A DNA stretch of 10,942 nucleotides. Origin: Planctomycetaceae bacterium. GTDB lineage: Bacteria > Planctomycetota > Planctomycetia > Pirellulales > Pirellulaceae. Where the stretch lies: the NCBI GenBank assembly GCA_007695205.1, contig REEF01000567.1, forward strand, positions 1-10,942, read 5' to 3'. Positions 7,174 through 10,942 of this stretch are shown here, one piece after another. The position numbers and the translations under genes are program-made. Below the pieces are notes generated by a model. That model had not been told where the DNA came from, ran no database searches, and worked only from the letters and a program-made list of their open reading frames with translations. How positions within the stretch are numbered: position 1 is the first letter of the stretch; each line of letters begins with the position of its first letter.

Positions 7174-7794
7174 ATGTGGCCGGAACCGGAAAAAACCGAA
7201 CAGTTGTTGTCAGACGTTAAGGTCGGTGACCCTCGGGCGGTGAACCGTCTGCTGGATCACCATCGGGCGGCCGTTCATCGCATGGTGCGGATGCGGTTGG
7301 ATCGAAAGATTCAGCGGCGAGTAGACGTCAGCGATGTGGTCCAGGATGTTTTGGTCGAGGCCAATCGGCGGTTACAGGATTATCTGAAAAATCCTGGCAT
7401 GTCCTTTCATCTTTGGATCCGCCAAATCACCCGTGACCGGATCATCGACGCTCATCGTCGCCATCGGGCGTCGGCCAAACGGAGCGTGGATCGCGAGCAG
7501 GCCATGGCGCCCCAGGGCGATGACCATTCGAGCATGATCCTGGCCGAACGGCTGTATGACCCGGAACTGACCCCCGCCGCTGCTGCCACGCGTCGCGAAA
7601 TGGCTCGGCAGGTTGAACGAGCGATCACGCGTCTTTCCGATTCGGATCACGAGATCATTGTCATGCGACACTACGAACAGTTGACCAACCAGGAAGTCTC
7701 CCAGGCTTTGGGGCTGACCGAACCAGCCGCAAGCATGCGTTACCTGCGAGCCATCCGTCGTCTGCGGACGCTCTTGGGCGAAACGCGCGAGTGA
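7174..7794 (+). CDS. Planctomycete-type ECF sigma factor linked to a Ser/Thr kinase
   Basis: This 206-residue protein belongs to a sigma-70 subfamily common in planctomycetes and usually found beside Ser/Thr kinases. It opens with MWPEPEKTEQLLSDVKVGDP. The sigma-2 region (about 8-98) includes RVDVSDVVQDVLVEANRRL (49-67) and FHLWIRQITRDRIIDAHRRH (78-97). A linker with SVDREQAMAP and DPELTPAAAATRRE follows (104-142). Sigma-4 spans 143-203, with LTNQEVSQALGLTEPAASMR (170-189) as the helix-turn-helix. The frame extends 36 bases upstream to an ATG at 7138. I choose 7174 because MWPEP is the family start and GAGGA ends 4 bases before it, with a second purine run AGGGGAGGAG at 7151-7160. The kinase gene follows after 19 bp, so the two are almost certainly co-transcribed. 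No anti-sigma gene adjoins this one; the kinase is the candidate controller. Confidence 0.93.
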   Translation: MWPEPEKTEQLLSDVKVGDPRAVNRLLDHHRAAVHRMVRMRLDRKIQRRVDVSDVVQDVLVEANRRLQDYLKNPGMSFHLWIRQITRDRIIDAHRRHRASAKRSVDREQAMAPQGDDHSSMILAERLYDPELTPAAAATRREMARQVERAITRLSDSDHEIIVMRHYEQLTNQEVSQALGLTEPAASMRYLRAIRRLRTLLGETRE

Positions 7795-7813
7795 ACCCAA
7801 CGATAGATATATC

Positions 7814-9460
7814 ATGATACGGAACGATTCTTTCTCCACCGGAACGGTCGACGATCAATTCTTGGCCTTGTTGCTGGCTGATATGACCGATGCCGTTTTG
7901 CGTGGGGAAGAGGTCGATTTGGAACGAGTCTGCAATCAGTACCCGGAACACTCGGCCGAATTACGACGGCTCTGGGGAGCTGTGATGGTGGCCGATGCGG
8001 CGGGCAGCCAATCCCACGTCAGCCAGGCGGAGCTGTCCGAATGGCCCGAAGCCGTGGTCACACTTCCCTGCCGGTTCGCCGGATACGAGTTGCTGGAGGA
8101 GATCGGCCGCGGCGGCATGGGGATCGTCTACCGGGCTCGGCAGGTCGGTTTGGACCGTGAAGTTGCCGTGAAGATGATCCTTCGCGGCCCACTGGCCAGC
8201 GGGGTGGATCGTCAGCGGTTCCGCGTCGAAGCCGAAGCGACGGCTCGGCTGGAACACCCGCATATCGTCCCGGTATATGAGGTGGGCGAGTCGCGGGCGG
8301 GCCCGTACTTCAGCATGAAGTACATTCGAGGCCGAACGTTGTCCAGTCTTTTGGCTTCCCAGCCATTGCCGCCTCGCAAGGCGGCTCGCATCCTGGCTGC
8401 CGTGGCTCGAGGTATCGATTTCGCTCACCAACACGGGATCCTGCATCGCGATCTGAAGCCGTCGAACATCTTGGTCGACCAGCACGGTCAGCCGCTGGTC
8501 ACAGATTTCGGACTGGCCAAACGCACCAGCCACGGGTCCGTGATCACCCAGACCGGTGACATTCTTGGCACACCCGCTTACATGGCGCCCGAGCAGGCGG
8601 CGGGCGATCGCGGCCAGGTCGGACCCGCCAGCGATGTGTACAGTCTGGGCGCGATCCTGTATCACATGCTGACTGGACGGCCTCCGTTCCAAGCCGCATC
8701 GACCGTCGATACGCTGCTGATGGTGCTGGAACAGGACCCCGTTCCGCCGCGAATGCTGAATCCCCAAGCCGATCGGGATTTGGAAATGATCGCCTTGCGA
8801 TGCCTGCAAAAGCCAGCGGATCTGCGATATGCCACCGCAGCCGATCTGGCGAACGATCTCGAAGCGTATTTGAAGGGCGAGCCCATCGCGGCTCGCGGCG
8901 GCCAGTTCCTGCATCTGCTGACGCAGGTGTTCCGCGATACGCATCATGCTCCCGTCCTGGAAAACTGGGGGGTGCTGTGGATGTGGCATAGCCTGGTTCT
9001 GCTGATCGCCTGCGTCTTGACCAACGCCCTGCACCTGTTGGGCTACGACGATCGATGGGTTTACATCATGCTGTGGACCGCCGGGCTGGGGACTTGGGCC
9101 GGCGTCTTCTGGGCCTTGCGTCGACGCGTTGGACCGGTGACATTTGTCGAGCGTCAGATCGCTCATGTTTGGGGATCCAGCATGGTGGCGATCGGCCTGT
9201 TATTCTTTATCGAGATGTTGCTGGGAATTCCCGTGCTGACTCTGTCACCCGTCGTCGCCTTAGTCACCGGGATGGTCTTTTTGATCAAAGCGGGCATCCT
9301 GGCGGGTGCGTTTTACGTTCAAGCCGCCGCACTATTCGCCACCGCCTTCCTGATGGCGCTGCTGCCGGCCGTGGCCCACCTGATCTTCGGCGTGGTCGCC
9401 GCCACGAGCTTCTTCGTGCCCGGTCTGAAGTACTATCGTCAACGCCTTCGCGCGGGCTGA
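7814..9460 (+). CDS. Membrane Ser/Thr protein kinase (Hanks type) with six-helix tail
   Basis: This 548-residue kinase probably phosphorylates Ser/Thr residues on partner proteins, perhaps the co-encoded sigma factor. Residues 10-65 form a helical N-terminal segment (ADMTDAVLRGEEVDLERV, NQYPEHSAELRRLW) typical of planctomycete kinases. The catalytic domain spans about 88-355: glycine loop GRGGMGIVYRA (98-108), lysine K120 in VAVKM, helix-C glutamate near 139, HRDLKPSNIL (211-220, D213), DFG (231-233) and APE (258-260). All catalytic residues are intact. The stretch THHAPVLENWGVLWMWHSL (376-394) leads into about six hydrophobic helices between 390 and 538, ending in a basic cytoplasmic tail (KYYRQRLRAG). 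It lacks PASTA, WD40 or other known ligand domains, so the signal input is unknown. The start lacks a clear ribosome site; TATCATGATA, a perfect palindrome, covers the ATG. Coupled expression with the sigma gene is likely. It ends 13 bp from the convergent eboD-like gene. Confidence 0.93.
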   Translation: MIRNDSFSTGTVDDQFLALLLADMTDAVLRGEEVDLERVCNQYPEHSAELRRLWGAVMVADAAGSQSHVSQAELSEWPEAVVTLPCRFAGYELLEEIGRGGMGIVYRARQVGLDREVAVKMILRGPLASGVDRQRFRVEAEATARLEHPHIVPVYEVGESRAGPYFSMKYIRGRTLSSLLASQPLPPRKAARILAAVARGIDFAHQHGILHRDLKPSNILVDQHGQPLVTDFGLAKRTSHGSVITQTGDILGTPAYMAPEQAAGDRGQVGPASDVYSLGAILYHMLTGRPPFQAASTVDTLLMVLEQDPVPPRMLNPQADRDLEMIALRCLQKPADLRYATAADLANDLEAYLKGEPIAARGGQFLHLLTQVFRDTHHAPVLENWGVLWMWHSLVLLIACVLTNALHLLGYDDRWVYIMLWTAGLGTWAGVFWALRRRVGPVTFVERQIAHVWGSSMVAIGLLFFIEMLLGIPVLTLSPVVALVTGMVFLIKAGILAGAFYVQAAALFATAFLMALLPAVAHLIFGVVAATSFFVPGLKYYRQRLRAG

Positions 9461-9473
9461 ACACGGCAGGAAT

Positions 9474-10631
9474 TCATTTGCCGGTTCGAACGCGTTGGAT
9501 CGCTTGCTGCATTCGCGGGCGGTCGATCTCGTGGACATCGACGCTGTGACCGATGGCGTCGACCATGGTCAAGGTGAACTGGCCGCCCAGATGCTGGCGA
9601 AATTCCTCCAAACCGCGAAACAGATCGTCCGTCGCTTCGAGTGCCGGGTCGCTGAGCGGCAAACCGAGATCGCGCAAGCAGCCGAGCACCCGATCGGCAT
9701 CGGACGGTGGTAAGCCCAGAACCAACGAAGAATAGACCGTGTCGATCGCCACGCCCATCGCCACCGCTTCGCCGTGCCGCAACCGATAGCCAGTCATCGA
9801 TTCCAACCGATGGGCCGACCAATGCCCAAAGTCCAAGGGCCGGGCCATCTGAGTCTCGAACGGGTCGCCTCCGCGAGTGATGTGGTCCAAATGCAGACGG
9901 GCCGAATCGTACAACATCGGCCAGGCCGCCTCCATATCACGCTGTCGGATCCGCCCGGCAACTCGACAGAGTTCCTCGAACATCGCCCGGTCCTTCAACA
10001 TCGCGACTTTGACCGACTCGGAAAACCCGCAGATGAAGTCCCGATCGCTCAGCGAAGACAACATGCTGGCGTCATTGATCACGCCCCATGGGGTCGCGAA
10101 AGCGCCCAACCAGTTCTTCTTGCCAAAAAGATTCACACCGTTCTTCACCCCGACACCCGAATCGCCTTGCCCCAAGGTGGAGCTGGGCAGCCGCACCAGC
10201 CGGATTCCTCGATGAGCGATCGAAGCAGCGAAGCCGACGGCGTCCAGCACCGCACCACCTCCCAAGGCGACCACATAGCTGCGGCGGTCCAAGTCCGCGG
10301 CATTCATGGCCTCCAGCATCCGCATGATGTGCTGCCAATCGTTCTTGATGGCCTCGCCACCCGGAACTAACTGGACTGGATACTCCAAAAGGAAGCGATC
10401 GGAGTGATTCTTTGAAAATGCAACGATTCGCTCCAAAAGATCTGCTTGCGTTTCCGCTACATTGGCGTCGACCCAGAACTGAACTCGGGCGGGTTGGTCG
10501 ACCGATGGTTCAAGCAATTGGGCCAGCACCTCTTGATCGGCGCCGAACACGTCGTTCGTAAACCGCAGGCGATGGACAAAGCTCGCTGCGAACGGTACAT
10601 CCAGGAAAGCTTCTCTCTCGCGAAACGTCAC
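9474..10631 (-). CDS. EboD-like sugar-phosphate cyclase (3-dehydroquinate synthase family)
   Basis: This 385-residue enzyme belongs to the NAD- and metal-dependent sugar-phosphate cyclases related to AroB. Numbered from the GTG at 10631, residues 91-98 read GGEAIKND. GGGAVLDAVGFAAS (124-137) is the NAD loop. DSGVGVKNGVNLFGKKNW (157-174) holds substrate-binding lysine 163. Likely metal ligands are E205 in SESVK, H270 in LDFGHWSAH and H286 in RHGEAVAMG. These motifs, with KNGVNLFGKKNW and RPLDFGHW, resemble EboD of the ebo clusters more than housekeeping AroB, so the product is probably not dehydroquinate in the shikimate pathway; its true substrate is unknown. The frame extends to a GTG at 10661, but GTG 10631 has AAGGAG 5 bases upstream and begins just before the conserved core, so I prefer it. 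No other ebo gene lies in the window. The family call is firm; the EboD assignment is from memory of motifs. Confidence 0.85.
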   Translation of the reverse strand: MTFREREAFLDVPFAASFVHRLRFTNDVFGADQEVLAQLLEPSVDQPARVQFWVDANVAETQADLLERIVAFSKNHSDRFLLEYPVQLVPGGEAIKNDWQHIMRMLEAMNAADLDRRSYVVALGGGAVLDAVGFAASIAHRGIRLVRLPSSTLGQGDSGVGVKNGVNLFGKKNWLGAFATPWGVINDASMLSSLSDRDFICGFSESVKVAMLKDRAMFEELCRVAGRIRQRDMEAAWPMLYDSARLHLDHITRGGDPFETQMARPLDFGHWSAHRLESMTGYRLRHGEAVAMGVAIDTVYSSLVLGLPPSDADRVLGCLRDLGLPLSDPALEATDDLFRGLEEFRQHLGGQFTLTMVDAIGHSVDVHEIDRPRMQQAIQRVRTGK

Positions 10632-10636
10632 CTCGG

Positions 10637-10642
10637 CTCCTT
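10637..10642 (-). promoter_or_regulatory. Ribosome binding site that decides the start of the eboD-like gene
   Basis: The minus strand reads AAGGAG, then five bases, then GTG at 10631-10629. This near-ideal Shine-Dalgarno favours the shorter 385-residue product over the upstream GTG at 10661, whose leader (ACCCCGAGA) has no comparable signal. Confidence 0.55.
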
Positions 10643-10681
10643 CGTTGCTGGACAGATTCACTCTCGGGGTTGGGCCTGTTT

Positions 10682-10711
10682 ACTTTATCGGCTGATCGAT
10701 GATGACCGCAA
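10682..10711 (-). promoter_or_regulatory. Candidate promoter of the eboD-like gene
   Basis: On the minus strand TTGCGG (10711-10706) and TAAAGT (10687-10682) are 18 bases apart, each a partial match to sigma-70 hexamers. Transcription would start near 10675 and give a leader of about 44 bases to the GTG at 10631. Just upstream, GGATTCG occurs twice with an 8-base period (10731-10717), a possible binding site. Confidence 0.3.
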
Positions 10712-10821
10712 GGATACGAATCCTCGAATCCCAAGCCCAGGCGACTTGTCGTCATGACTGGCCATCCCGATCGCCGTGGCTCGCTGGTCGCAAGGGCTCC
10801 GATCGGTTACCATAGGCTCAT

Positions 10822-10878
10822 CCATGCCCGGATAAACGCCACCACGAACCTTTTGTCAACGTTGGTGGCGTTGCATGG
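10822..10878. repeat. Interrupted inverted repeat forming a 16-bp stem-loop
   Basis: AACGCCACCA (10835-10844) pairs perfectly with TGGTGGCGTT (10863-10872) across an 18-base loop. CCATGC (10822-10827) then pairs with the directly adjoining GCATGG (10873-10878), leaving a 7-base bulge on the left side only. No T-tract follows either arm, so it is not an ordinary intrinsic terminator. It could be an RNA leader structure of a gene beyond the window, a small RNA, or a repeated palindromic element. Confidence 0.5.
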
Positions 10879-10942
10879 GAGGGCAAAGGGGTCGGGAGTC
10901 GTTTTCGGGCAACGACGAACCACATGCACACCCGCTTTGCCG

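Larger units (their letters stand above)
10632..10942. other. Right-hand non-coding stretch
   Basis: No gene is supported here. The left third holds the leader and candidate promoter of the eboD-like gene, a small hairpin AGGAT-ACGA-ATCCT at 10711-10724, and the palindrome GTCATGAC at 10751-10758. The right part contains the interrupted stem-loop at 10822-10878. Plus-strand ATGs at 10875 and 10924 remain open to the window edge but encode only 22 and 6 residues here, too few to judge. Confidence 0.5.

Noticed and set aside
7961..9166. Long minus-strand open frame inside the kinase gene
   Set aside because: It is a shadow of the kinase codons in GC-rich DNA; the translation is rich in Q, H and R and has no recognisable motif, while the kinase frame has all catalytic motifs.
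9464..9483. CGGCA/TGCCG hairpin in the kinase-eboD convergent gap
   Set aside because: Only 5 bp with a 10-base loop, overlapping the eboD stop codon and lacking a T-tract; not convincing as a bidirectional terminator.
10835..10872. Integron attC site
   Set aside because: The ends do not meet the RYYYAAC and GTTRRRY core pattern: GTTGGTG and GTTGCAT both fail.
10924..10942. Start of a plus-strand gene MHTRFA at the window edge
   Set aside because: Six residues and no clear ribosome site are not enough to call a gene.

Overview
The window looks like a chromosomal segment of a planctomycete, most likely of the Pirellula/Rhodopirellula group. The reasons are a moderately high GC content and proteins typical of that phylum. 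These are a DUF1598-like secreted protein, an ECF sigma factor beginning MWPEPEKTEQLL placed just before a membrane-attached Ser/Thr kinase, and an anti-sigma protein fused to macroglobulin-like domains. Genus-level assignment is inference. I see no mobile element, tRNA, rRNA or CRISPR array, and no obvious compositional break.

Layout, left to right. (1) An OmpA-family lipoprotein on the minus strand (29-901), with a possible terminator hairpin after its stop. It is divergent from (2) a secreted DUF1598-like protein on the plus strand (1085-2854). (3) A compact minus-strand operon running from 7014 down to 2903: an ECF sigma factor, a 1048-residue transmembrane anti-sigma/macroglobulin-like protein, and a DgkA-type lipid kinase joined by an ATGA stop/start overlap. 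(4) Divergent from it across about 160 bp, a plus-strand pair: a second ECF sigma factor (7174-7794) and a Ser/Thr kinase with a six-helix membrane tail (7814-9460). (5) Convergent with the kinase, a sugar-phosphate cyclase of the 3-dehydroquinate synthase superfamily resembling EboD (9474-10631, minus). (6) A roughly 310 bp right-hand stretch with no supported gene but a strong interrupted stem-loop at 10822-10878.

How the genes may work together (inference). The centre of the window is a pair of back-to-back regulatory modules. One is a sigma factor held by a membrane anti-sigma protein whose exterior carries macroglobulin-type folds and a long disordered linker. The other is a sigma factor coupled to a membrane kinase. 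A lipid kinase that could recycle diacylglycerol or undecaprenol is translationally coupled to the anti-sigma gene, which suggests an envelope-state response. The OmpA lipoprotein and the DUF1598-like protein next door also act at the envelope, but nothing in the sequence ties them directly to the sigma modules. The least ordinary features are the anti-sigma/macroglobulin architecture, substitutions at usually conserved sites in DgkA and the OmpA domain, two near-identical 13-bp palindromes flanking the sigma operon, and the right-end stem-loop.
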